Below, piece by piece: positions 14,822-21,681 of a stretch of DNA of 21,681 bases. Origin of the DNA: Flavobacteriales bacterium UBA3376 (lineage in GTDB: Bacteria > Bacteroidota > Bacteroidia > Flavobacteriales > Weeksellaceae); assembly GCA_002359055.1 (NCBI GenBank), contig DEQC01000013.1, forward strand, positions 1 through 21,681. Direction: 5' to 3'. The translations under genes and the position numbers were made by a program. The notes below the pieces were generated by a model. The model was not told the origin of the DNA, did not search any database, and was given only the letters and a program-made list of their open reading frames with translations. How positions within the stretch are numbered: position 1 is the first letter of the stretch; every line of letters begins with the position of its first letter.

Positions 14822-14853
14822 CAAATGTAAAAGTGTTTTAAGGATTTTACAAA
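14822..14853 (-). promoter_or_regulatory. Promoter of the siderophore receptor operon
   Basis: On the minus strand, TTTG (14853-14850), a 20-base spacer and TACATTTG (14829-14822) match the Bacteroidota promoter. The leader before the receptor ATG would be about 36 bases. Confidence 0.75.
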
Positions 14854-14867
14854 TGATAGTTGTCATT
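14852..14867. promoter_or_regulatory. Candidate Fur-like operator
   Basis: The inverted repeat AATGA-TAGTTG-TCATT overlaps the -33 element of the receptor promoter. The arms match the AATGAT/ATCATT core of the classical Fur box, but the spacing is longer than in E. coli. The location and the downstream genes suggest iron repression; the match alone is modest. Confidence 0.35.
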
Positions 14868-14905
14868 GTTAGAAAGTTCATTTTCGTTGTTGAGATTCAT
14901 AGAAC

Positions 14906-14936
14906 TTTGTGGAACAATCTAATTTGATTAGTTTTG
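14906..14936 (+). promoter_or_regulatory. Promoter of the 14940 gene, abutting its start codon
   Basis: TTTG (14906-14909), a 19-base spacer and TAGTTTTG (14929-14936) match the Bacteroidota promoter at every fixed base. The -7 element ends only three bases before the ATG at 14940, so transcription would start at or next to the start codon. Confidence 0.6.
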
Positions 14937-14939
14937 AAT

Positions 14940-15731
14940 ATGGAGTTAAAAGATCAGTTGAATAGAAAAATAAAGTTGGAAAAACGTCCACAAAGAATAA
15001 TTTCTTTGGTGCCGAGTCAAACTGAATTATTGTTCGATTTAGGCTTGTCAAAAAATGTCGTTGGAATTACAAATTTCTGTATTCATCCCGAAGGAATTAG
15101 AAAGTCTAAAAAAGTAGTTGGAGGAACCAAAAATATTCATTTGGATCGAATCATCTCTTTATCGCCTGATATAATTCTTTGCAATAAAGAAGAAAATACC
15201 AAAGAGATGGTTGAGCGCTTAGCACAGGATTTTGTTGTTCATGTTTCAGATGTGAATACTTTGGAAGATAATTTTGAAATGATTGAGCAATATGGAAAAA
15301 TGTTCGGTGTAGAGGAAATTGCCAATGAAATTATTCAGAAAACTTCTGAAGAAAAAGACGAATTTCTAAAGTATGTAAAGAATCGGCCAATTTTGAAAGT
15401 TGCGTATTTTATTTGGAGAAATCCGTGGATGGTCGTTGGTGGAAATACTTTTATCGATTATATGCTTCAATTAAATAAATTTGAAAATGTTTATTCAGAT
15501 TTCAATAGATATCCGGAAGTTGAATTGGAAAATCTGAAACAAGCGGATTTTTATTTGTTTTCCTCTGAACCTTTTCCTTTCCAAGAAAAACATATCAATG
15601 AATTTAGTGACTTTGTTGACAATGCAAATTTTCGTTTGGTCGATGGAGAATTTTTTAGTTGGTATGGTTCAAGATTGACCAAAGCATTTAAATATTTCAG
15701 AGAGTTGAGAGAAGGAATGCACAAGTCTTAG
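14940..15731 (+). CDS. BtuF/FepB-type substrate-binding-fold protein without signal peptide
   Basis: The 263-residue protein has the helical-backbone metal receptor fold of cobalamin and iron-siderophore binding proteins. PQRIISLVPSQTELLFDLGL starts at residue 18, then GITNFCIHP, VVGGTKNIHLDRIISLSPDI (about 60-79), a long linking helix (about 107-150), and second-lobe motifs NPWMVVGGNTFIDYMLQLN and YGSRLTKAFKYF. I start at the ATG at 14940. The in-frame TTG at 14934 adds two residues, and a TGA at 14925 closes the frame, so no signal peptide or lipobox is possible. The protein is thus probably cytoplasmic despite its relatives being periplasmic. It is divergent from the siderophore receptor. 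No ABC permease or ATPase gene is in the window. Confidence 0.8.
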   Translation: MELKDQLNRKIKLEKRPQRIISLVPSQTELLFDLGLSKNVVGITNFCIHPEGIRKSKKVVGGTKNIHLDRIISLSPDIILCNKEENTKEMVERLAQDFVVHVSDVNTLEDNFEMIEQYGKMFGVEEIANEIIQKTSEEKDEFLKYVKNRPILKVAYFIWRNPWMVVGGNTFIDYMLQLNKFENVYSDFNRYPEVELENLKQADFYLFSSEPFPFQEKHINEFSDFVDNANFRLVDGEFFSWYGSRLTKAFKYFRELREGMHKS

Positions 15732-15790
15732 GTGGCATGCAAATTATTTTTTTAACTTTAACCCAATAAACGACACACAAATTGAATATA

Positions 15791-18268
15791 ATGAGAAAAT
15801 TATTTTCCATTCTAATTTTATTAACTTTTCTTCAAAATTCATTAGTCGCTCAAAGTCCTAAGAAACTCAATTCTTCTGAAATTTATGAAGCCATAAAAAA
15901 ATTAAATTTTTTAGGATCTGTTTTATATGTGGCGGCTCATCCGGATGACGAAAATACTCATTTGATTTCTTATTTTGCCAATGAAGTCAAAGCACAAACC
16001 GCTTATATTTCGTTGACTCGAGGTGATGGTGGACAAAATTTAATTGGTCCAGAATTGAAAGAGTTGTTGGGCGTGATCAGAACCCAAGAATTGTTGCAAG
16101 CAAGAAAAATTGATGGAGGAAATCAATTTTTCTCAAGAGCCATCGATTTTGGATATTCGAAAACACCTGATGAAACTTTGAAAATTTGGAACAAAGAAGA
16201 AGTTTTGAGCGATCTGGTGTATGTGATTAGAAAATTTCAACCCGATATTATTATCAATCGTTTTGATCATCGTTCGCCAGGAACAACTCATGGACATCAT
16301 ACAGCTTCAGCTATGTTGAGCCTTGAAGCATTTGAGGCAGCAGCCGACGAAAAGAGATTTCAAAATCAATTAAACAAAGTGAAAATTTGGCAACCCAAAC
16401 GACTTTTTTTCAATCCATCATGGTTTTTTTATGGAAGTCAGGATGCCTTTGACCGAGCCGATAAATCCAATTATTTCAGTATGGACATCGGAACTTATTA
16501 TTCAACCTTAGGTTTGAGCAATAGTGAAATAGCAGCGAGAAGTAGAAGTCAACACAGTTCTCAAGGTTTTGGTGCAGTGGCTGTCAGAGGAAGTTCTTTG
16601 GAATATTTGGAACCTATTTTTGGAGGAATGCCGAATGAAAATGTATTTGAAGGAATTGATACATCTTGGAATCGAGTAAAAAATGGAAAACCAATCGGGA
16701 ATTTGATCGATGAAATTATTCAAACCTATGATTTTAAAAATCCTTCTGCTTCGATTCCTAAATTATTGAAAGTTTATGATTTGATAAATGCATTGGAAGA
16801 TAGTCATTGGAAAAAAATCAAATTGGAAGAAGTCAAAGAGTTGATTTTATCTTGCGCTGGCTTGTATTTGGAAGCTGTTGCATCTACTGAGACTGCGGTG
16901 CGAGGTGAGCAAATCGATATAGCAATAGAAGCGACCAATAGAAGTGAAGCTGCATTTGTTTTGAAATCTGTGATGAATCAAACTTTTAATCAAACTTTAA
17001 AATACAATCAGAATTATTCAACAAACATAGGATTTACAATTCCAGAAAGCGCGACTTTGACTTCACCTTATTGGTTGAACGAAAATCCAGGTTTAGGAAT
17101 GTATGATGTAGATGATTTGGATTTAATTGGTTTGGCTGAAACACCAGATGCAGTAACTGTCGATTTTCAATTAGAAATTGATGGAAGGACTTTATCAATT
17201 GAACGTCCATTGGTCTATAAATTCAATGATCCAGCGGTAGGAGAGAGTTACAAGCCATTTGCTATAGTTCCTAAAGTTTCTACTGATATCGCAGAAAAAG
17301 TAATTATTTTCAATGATGAAAAATCTAAATTAATTGCTGTAAAGGTCAAGGGATATGAAAATGATATGGCGATGGAGTTGAGTTTAGAAGCGCCAAAAGA
17401 CTGGAAAGTTTCACCGGAAATAAAAAACATTTCCCTTTCGAAAAAAGGAGAAGAAAAAACTTATTGGTTTGAAGTTTATCCACCAAAAAATCAAAGTGAA
17501 GGTGAGCTGAAACCTGTGGTGAAATACGAAAATGAGATTTATGATAAAACCTTGGTTGAGATAAATTATCGACACATACCAGAACAAAAGGTTTTACTGT
17601 CAGCTGCGTCAAAAATAGTTAAAATTGATATTCAAAAAGATGGTGATAAAATAGCTTATATCGATGGAGCCGGAGATGCTTTGCCCGAAAGCTTACGACA
17701 AATTGGTTATGAAGTGACAACGCTTAATCCGCGTGAAATCACTTGGTCCAAACTTAAAGAATTCGATGCAGTTGTTTTGGGAATTAGAGCTTTCAATGTA
17801 GTGCCTGAATTGGCCTATAAAAACAAAATCTTGTTTGAATATGTGAAAGAAGGAGGAAATGTTTTGGTGCAGTACAATACCAATCATGCTTTGGTGACGG
17901 AAGAAATTTCGCCTTTACCCTTGAAATTATCGAGAATTCGAGTGACTGAAGAAGACTCTAAAGTAAACTTTATAAATCCGACGCATAGCGCATTGAATTA
18001 TCCTAATAAAATCACAGAAAAAGATTTTGAAGGATGGATACAAGAAAGGGGTTTGTATTTTCCGAAAGAATGGGATCTAACTTTTGAAAGCTTGTTTTCA
18101 ATGGCTGATACCGGCGAAGAGCAAGTTGAAGGAAGTGTTCTGATATTGCCTTATGGCAAAGGAAATTATGTTTATACAGGTTTAAGTTTTTTCAGGGAAT
18201 TGCCTGCAGCTGTGCCTGGTGCTTATCGATTGATAGCGAATTTGTTGTCATTAAAAAATAAAGAATAA
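15791..18268 (+). CDS. Exported PIG-L/LmbE-type deacetylase with C-terminal amidotransferase-like domain
   Basis: The 825-residue protein starts at the ATG at 15791 (an in-frame TTG at 15782 adds three residues). A signal peptide (MRKLFSILILLTFLQNSLVAQ) directs export. The N-terminal zinc de-N-acetylase domain has AHPDDE (49-54), SLTRGDGGQNLIG (74-86) and RSPGTTHGHHTAS (161-173), giving the His/Asp metal ligands. The middle (about 360-590) has beta-sandwich NEW3-like segments. Residues 619-825 form a class I amidotransferase-like Rossmann domain (DKIAYIDGAG, FDAVVLGIRAFN, VKEGGNVLVQYNTNH), with no nucleophilic Cys evident. The family removes acetyl groups from GlcNAc-type substrates; the true substrate is unknown. 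It begins a three-gene operon with a membrane micropeptide and a symporter. Confidence 0.88.
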   Translation: MRKLFSILILLTFLQNSLVAQSPKKLNSSEIYEAIKKLNFLGSVLYVAAHPDDENTHLISYFANEVKAQTAYISLTRGDGGQNLIGPELKELLGVIRTQELLQARKIDGGNQFFSRAIDFGYSKTPDETLKIWNKEEVLSDLVYVIRKFQPDIIINRFDHRSPGTTHGHHTASAMLSLEAFEAAADEKRFQNQLNKVKIWQPKRLFFNPSWFFYGSQDAFDRADKSNYFSMDIGTYYSTLGLSNSEIAARSRSQHSSQGFGAVAVRGSSLEYLEPIFGGMPNENVFEGIDTSWNRVKNGKPIGNLIDEIIQTYDFKNPSASIPKLLKVYDLINALEDSHWKKIKLEEVKELILSCAGLYLEAVASTETAVRGEQIDIAIEATNRSEAAFVLKSVMNQTFNQTLKYNQNYSTNIGFTIPESATLTSPYWLNENPGLGMYDVDDLDLIGLAETPDAVTVDFQLEIDGRTLSIERPLVYKFNDPAVGESYKPFAIVPKVSTDIAEKVIIFNDEKSKLIAVKVKGYENDMAMELSLEAPKDWKVSPEIKNISLSKKGEEKTYWFEVYPPKNQSEGELKPVVKYENEIYDKTLVEINYRHIPEQKVLLSAASKIVKIDIQKDGDKIAYIDGAGDALPESLRQIGYEVTTLNPREITWSKLKEFDAVVLGIRAFNVVPELAYKNKILFEYVKEGGNVLVQYNTNHALVTEEISPLPLKLSRIRVTEEDSKVNFINPTHSALNYPNKITEKDFEGWIQERGLYFPKEWDLTFESLFSMADTGEEQVEGSVLILPYGKGNYVYTGLSFFRELPAAVPGAYRLIANLLSLKNKE

Positions 18269-18270
18269 AA

Positions 18271-18381
18271 ATGAAAAACGAAGACACTCATTCAAAATGG
18301 CAAGCTTCTTATTTCTGGATGTTATCGGCCAATGCAATCTATATAATTGTATTTTATTTAATCATGAAAATTTTCGTTTGA
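18271..18381 (+). CDS. 36-residue single-helix membrane protein
   Basis: This short gene lies in the 114-base space between the deacetylase and the symporter: two bases after the first stop (18266-18268) and one base before the symporter ATG (18383). It begins MKNEDTHSKWQASYFWMLSA, followed by a hydrophobic helix (about 14-34: NAIYIIVFYLIMK) and FV, then TGA. A hydrophilic, charged head and one membrane span fit an integral inner-membrane micropeptide. Its tight spacing implies translational coupling to the symporter. Some sodium:solute symporters have small partner subunits (DUF485 and DUF4212 families), and I infer an analogous role, though homology is not established. Confidence 0.7.
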   Translation: MKNEDTHSKWQASYFWMLSANAIYIIVFYLIMKIFV

Positions 18382-18382
18382 T

Positions 18383-20083
18383 ATGCATACGGTCGATTGG
18401 ATGATACTTATATTTTCATTGTTGTTCATAGTGATTTATGGAACATATAAAACAAGGAAAAACAAGGGAATAGATGATTTTCTAAAAGGTCAAGATTCGA
18501 GTTGGTTCACTGTAGGTTTGTCAGTTATGGCAACTCAAGCGAGTGCGATTACCTTTTTGTCGACTCCAGGCCAGGCATTTCATGACGGAATGAGCTTTGT
18601 GCAATTCTACTTCGGATTGCCAATTGCGATGGTGATCATTTGTTTGATTTTCATACCGATTTTTCGAAGGTTAAATGTTTTTACTGCTTATGAATTTTTG
18701 GAAGGTCGATTTGATTTAAAGACTCGTACGTTAACGGCTATGTTGTTTTTGATACAAAGAGGATTGTCGGCCGGTATTACCATTTTTGCACCTGCGATTA
18801 TATTGTCAGCCGTTTTGGGATGGGATTTATTGACATTGAATGTAATTATTGGTTCTTTGGTGATTATTTACACAGTTTCTGGAGGAACAAAAGCTGTAAA
18901 TGTAACTCAGAAGCAACAGATGGCAGTAATGATGGGTGGTATGTTTGTGGCCTTTATCATTTTGATGTATGAATTGCCAGAAGGTATCAATTTGAACAAT
19001 GCCATGCAGATTGCTGGTGCGAGTGGAAAGTTAAATATATTGGATTTTTCTCTTGATTTAGACAATCGTTATACATTTTGGAGTGGAATTATAGGTGGAA
19101 CTTTCTTGTCTTTGTCATATTTCGGAACGGACCAAAGCCAAGTGCAAAGATATTTGTCGGGAAGATCGGTGAAACAAAGTCAAATGGGAATGATTATGAA
19201 TGGATTTCTGAAAGTCCCAATGCAGTTTTTTATTCTATTTGTAGGAGTGATGGTTTTTGTGTTTTATCAATTCAATTTTTCACCTTTACATTTCAATCCT
19301 TTGGCTCAAGAATCCATAGAAAATTCAATTCATTATTTAGAATACCAAGAATTAGAAAAAGAACAATTGGATAATTTTGAAAGGAAACAAGATTTAATTC
19401 AAACTTATCTTAGCGCAAATGAAGTCGAAAAAGAGTTGATTAAAAAGCAATTACAGGCAACCGATCAAACGGACAAAGAATTGAGAGAAAAAGCAAAAGT
19501 GCTGATTGAAACTACGGACTCTTCCATCGAAACCAACGATAAAGATTATGTTTTCATTTACTTTGTACTGAATTACCTTCCCAAAGGAATTGTAGGTTTG
19601 ATTTTGGCGATGGCTTTAAGTGCGGCTATGTCTTCGACGGCTTCAGAATTAAATGCTTTAGGAACTACAACTACTATCGATTTATACAAGAGGAATATTC
19701 AAGGAAAGAGCGAAGGTCATTATTTGAAAATGTCAAAGGTTTTTACTTTTATGTGGGGAGTTTTAGCCATTTTATTTGCGAGTGTAGCAAATTTATTCGA
19801 TAATTTAATCCAATTGGTGAATATTATTGGCTCCATATTTTATGGAAATGTTTTAGGGATTTTCTTATTGGCATTTTTCTTTAAATACATCAAAGAGCAT
19901 GCGGTTTTCATTGCTGCGATTATCACTCAAATCATCATAGTTTGGGTTTGGTGGTTGGATAAAATCCCATATTTATGGTTGAATTTATTGGGGTGTTTAT
20001 TGGTGATTTTACTTGCGAATATTATTCAAATTTTCTTTAAAAATAAATCAGAAATTGAACCAGTTAATGACATAGGCGAATAA
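18383..20083 (+). CDS. Sodium:solute symporter (SSS family)
   Basis: The 566-residue inner-membrane transporter couples solute uptake to the sodium gradient. The first helices (4-20 and 42-60) carry SSWFTVGLSVMATQASAITF; WFTVGLS and ASAITFLSTPG are typical of the family's first broken helix. The SSS signature region SLSYFGTDQSQVQRYLSGRS is at 243-262, and MALSAAMSSTASELNALGT (410-428) supplies the TM8 Ser/Thr cluster that forms the Na2 site. About 13 hydrophobic segments can be counted. A charged, probably coiled-coil insertion of about 88 residues (301-388) separates two helices. The substrate is not predictable by sequence; the neighbouring deacetylase suggests a sugar or amino-sugar derivative. 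A bidirectional terminator follows the stop. Confidence 0.92.
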   Translation: MHTVDWMILIFSLLFIVIYGTYKTRKNKGIDDFLKGQDSSWFTVGLSVMATQASAITFLSTPGQAFHDGMSFVQFYFGLPIAMVIICLIFIPIFRRLNVFTAYEFLEGRFDLKTRTLTAMLFLIQRGLSAGITIFAPAIILSAVLGWDLLTLNVIIGSLVIIYTVSGGTKAVNVTQKQQMAVMMGGMFVAFIILMYELPEGINLNNAMQIAGASGKLNILDFSLDLDNRYTFWSGIIGGTFLSLSYFGTDQSQVQRYLSGRSVKQSQMGMIMNGFLKVPMQFFILFVGVMVFVFYQFNFSPLHFNPLAQESIENSIHYLEYQELEKEQLDNFERKQDLIQTYLSANEVEKELIKKQLQATDQTDKELREKAKVLIETTDSSIETNDKDYVFIYFVLNYLPKGIVGLILAMALSAAMSSTASELNALGTTTTIDLYKRNIQGKSEGHYLKMSKVFTFMWGVLAILFASVANLFDNLIQLVNIIGSIFYGNVLGIFLLAFFFKYIKEHAVFIAAIITQIIIVWVWWLDKIPYLWLNLLGCLLVILLANIIQIFFKNKSEIEPVNDIGE

Positions 20084-20099
20084 AATTGATAGAAAAACA

Positions 20100-20134
20100 A
20101 AAGCCGTTTCAACTCAGAAACGGCTTTGTTTTTG
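20100..20134. terminator. Bidirectional terminator between the symporter and DUF2911 genes
   Basis: A perfect 11-bp stem AAAGCCGTTTC (20100-20110) / GAAACGGCTTT (20117-20127) with loop AACTCA has a GTTTTTG tail on the plus strand and a TTGTTTTTC tail on the minus strand, so it can serve both convergent genes. Confidence 0.9.
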
Positions 20135-20147
20135 TGTGGAATTTAGT

Positions 20148-20990
20148 TTATTTCAAACGTTTGATTAAATCTTCATTCAGCTTAATGTAATCGCTATTTC
20201 CTGCTTTTTTCGAAGCCTCTAAAGATTCTTGAGCTATTTTGATTGCACTGTCTTTATTTCCAGCTTTTTCATGAATCAAAGCTTGACTGTAAAGCTGATA
20301 GAACTGAGGATCTTTATTTAATTTCATTCCTTCATCCATCCATTTTTTAGCTTGAGAAATGTCTTTGTCGGCTCTATAAAAATAGTTAGCAGCGGCCATA
20401 AAATCTTGAGCAGTTGGTTGTCCACTCATGGTTTTCTTTATGGATTCCATTACTTTTTCTTCCGTTGGAACTTCAATTTTTGTAGAAACTTTAACATTGT
20501 CCCAAGCGATGGTCAAATCGGCAGTATTCATTGTTTTATTTTCCAATGCAATGGTGAAAGTTTCTACCGGTTGATTGAGATTTTGAACTTTAGCACTTGT
20601 TTTGGCAGCAATTTTACTTTCGTCCCAATTTGCTGGATTTCCCCAATTGCTACTTTCTGTATAAAAATAAATTTCCCAATTATCTTTGTTTGGTTTGGTG
20701 TAAATTGAATATTTACCTGCTTTTAGAGTTTGTCCATCGATTTTCACATCGTCTTCAAATTCTATGGTAGTGTTGTTATTTGCACCTGTTCTCCAAATTT
20801 TGTCATAAGGAACCAAGTTGCCAAAAATCTTTCTTTCGTTTTTATTAGGTCTGAAATATTCGACCTCAATTTCAGTTAAACCCACGGTTTCTTCGAAGTT
20901 TGCTTCAGAACTCGCCTGTGGAGTAATTACTTGAGCATTTGTAAAAATAAATATTCCTACGATTGTAAAAGTTGTTAAAATCCTTTTCAT
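20148..20990 (-). CDS. Secreted DUF2911 protein with C-terminal TPR-like helices
   Basis: The 280-residue protein has a signal peptide (MKRILTTFTIVGIFIFTNAQ) and so acts outside the cytoplasm. Residues 25-170 match the DUF2911 beta domain of Bacteroidota: VEYFRPNKNERKIFGNLVPY, DKIWRTGANNNTTIEFEDDV, LKAGKYSIYTKP, NWEIYFYTESSNWG and the late ALENKTMNTADLTIAW strand. Residues about 195-270 form helical hairpins resembling one or two TPR units (AANYFYRADKDISQAKKWMD, YSQALIHEKAGNKDSAIKIA). No catalytic motif is visible and the function of the family is unknown. It is monocistronic and divergent from hflX. Confidence 0.85.
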   Translation of the reverse strand: MKRILTTFTIVGIFIFTNAQVITPQASSEANFEETVGLTEIEVEYFRPNKNERKIFGNLVPYDKIWRTGANNNTTIEFEDDVKIDGQTLKAGKYSIYTKPNKDNWEIYFYTESSNWGNPANWDESKIAAKTSAKVQNLNQPVETFTIALENKTMNTADLTIAWDNVKVSTKIEVPTEEKVMESIKKTMSGQPTAQDFMAAANYFYRADKDISQAKKWMDEGMKLNKDPQFYQLYSQALIHEKAGNKDSAIKIAQESLEASKKAGNSDYIKLNEDLIKRLK

Positions 20991-21006
20991 TTGTGTAATT
21001 TTTCCT

Positions 21007-21031
21007 CAAATTTAATGTAAAATATTTCAAA
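21007..21031 (-). promoter_or_regulatory. Candidate promoter of the DUF2911 gene
   Basis: On the minus strand, TAAATTTG (21014-21007) is an exact -7 match 16 bases before the ATG. The nearest TTTG (21031-21028) is only 13 bases upstream, so the -33 half is poor. Confidence 0.5.
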
Positions 21032-21053
21032 ATCCATTGAAAGCTTATATTTG
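21025..21053 (+). promoter_or_regulatory. Promoter of hflX
   Basis: TATATTTG (21046-21053) is an exact -7 element, with TTTC (21025-21028) 17 bases upstream as an imperfect -33. The ATG at 21062 comes eight bases after it, leaving almost no leader. It overlaps the divergent DUF2911 promoter. Confidence 0.6.
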
Positions 21054-21061
21054 TACAATAT

Positions 21062-21681
21062 ATGTTAGAAAAAAAAGAAGCCCAATATGAAAATGTGGTT
21101 TTAGTCGGACTGATTAACCGCAATCAAGATGAAGATAAACTGGAAGAATACTTAGATGAACTTGAGTTTTTAGCTTTTACAGCCGGAGCAGAGGTTTCAA
21201 AAAGATTTGTTCAAAAATTAGACGCACCTGATTCAAAATATTTTGTTGGAAGTGGAAAATTAGATGAAATCACTCAATTTGTTCATGAAAATGACATAGA
21301 TACTGTGATTTTCGACGATGAATTGACGCCTTCTCAATTGAAAAATATCGAAAGGAAAGTCGATCGAAAGATCATCGACAGGACTCAGTTGATCATGGAT
21401 ATCTTTGCTCAACGAGCTCAAACTTCTTATGCACGTACACAAGTTGAGTTGGCGCAATATGAATATTTCTTGCCGAGATTGACTGGTTTATGGACGCACT
21501 TGGAACGTCAGCGTGGTGGAATTGGAATGCGTGGACCAGGAGAGCGAGAAATTGAAACTGATAGGCGAATCATTCGTGACAGAATTACTTTTCTAAAAAA
21601 GAAATTAGAAACCATCGATAAGCAGATGGCTACTCAACGCACGAATCGCGGAGCTTTGGTGAGAGTTGCTTTGGTGGGATA
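21062..21681 (+). CDS. hflX: Ribosome-associated GTPase HflX, N-terminal part
   Basis: 206 codons are present before the window ends. HflX binds the 50S subunit and rescues or splits stalled ribosomes, for instance under heat stress. The N-terminal HflX domain is complete: KYFVGSGKLDEI (59-70), DTVIFDDELTPSQLKNIE (80-97) and IIDRTQLIMDIFAQRAQT (104-121). The conserved linker is RQRGGIGMRGPGEREIETDR (149-168), followed by a coiled region. The frame runs off the edge at VRVALVG, immediately before the expected GxTNxGKS P-loop, so the G domain is not visible. The start at 21062 is supported by the promoter just upstream. No neighbouring hfq or hflKC is present. Confidence 0.95.
   Translation, partial: MLEKKEAQYENVVLVGLINRNQDEDKLEEYLDELEFLAFTAGAEVSKRFVQKLDAPDSKYFVGSGKLDEITQFVHENDIDTVIFDDELTPSQLKNIERKVDRKIIDRTQLIMDIFAQRAQTSYARTQVELAQYEYFLPRLTGLWTHLERQRGGIGMRGPGEREIETDRRIIRDRITFLKKKLETIDKQMATQRTNRGALVRVALVG

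Noticed and set aside
15782..15790. TTG starts for the deacetylase (15782), tag (4956), the 3477 gene (3465) and the 14940 gene (14934)
   Set aside because: In each case a downstream ATG within 12 bases gives a better signal peptide, family length or start context.
1..21681. Mobile elements, CRISPR arrays, defence systems, tRNA or rRNA genes
   Set aside because: I saw no transposase, integrase, direct-repeat array, cloverleaf or rRNA motif; gene content and composition look uniform and chromosomal.

Overview
The window is AT-rich DNA from a member of the Flavobacteriia (Bacteroidota). Three things point there: the gene families present (bS16 with a long Ala/Glu tail, TonB-C-like secreted proteins, a DUF2911 protein, a glutaminyl-tRNA synthetase), promoters of the Bacteroidota form TTG-N17-20-TAnnTTTG rather than the TATAAT type, and the weakness of Shine-Dalgarno sequences. 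I would not name a genus. It reads as chromosomal core sequence. I see no insertion sequence, prophage, CRISPR array, rRNA or tRNA.

Layout. At 1-86 is the tail of a Bcp/PrxQ-type peroxiredoxin, followed by recA (214-1212) with its own promoter and terminator. Next come nadB (1364-2941) and two tandem secreted TonB-C-like paralogues (2947-3396, 3477-4346), then ndk with a strong promoter and a terminator, tag, and a secreted protein of unknown function (5588-6544). Two back-to-back terminators (6565-6650) separate this rightward block from a leftward block of glnS (6679-8364) and rpsP-rimM (9616-8532). An HD-domain hydrolase (9885-10481) follows on the plus strand.

The middle of the window (10483-14780, minus strand) is a probable iron-siderophore module: a TonB-dependent siderophore receptor, a small Spy-like lipoprotein whose N-terminus fits the flavobacterial surface-export signal, and a PepSY-TM membrane protein of the siderophore-reductase type. 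A substrate-binding-fold protein without a signal peptide (14940-15731) is divergent to it. The shared intergenic region has a clear promoter and a Fur-like inverted repeat.

At 15791-20083 is a tight plus-strand operon: an exported PIG-L/LmbE-type deacetylase with a C-terminal amidotransferase-like domain, a 36-residue single-helix membrane protein that automated calling would easily miss, and a sodium:solute symporter with a long charged insertion. My inference is that the enzyme deacetylates an amino-sugar or similar compound outside the cytoplasm and the symporter imports the product. A bidirectional terminator ends this operon and the convergent DUF2911 gene (20148-20990). The window ends inside hflX (21062 onward), cut off just before its P-loop.

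The most interesting items are the deacetylase/micropeptide/symporter operon, the surface-lipoprotein plus PepSY iron module, a candidate RNA leader for rpsP, and promoters placed so close to start codons that some mRNAs are probably leaderless or nearly so. I did not find a wholly new system.
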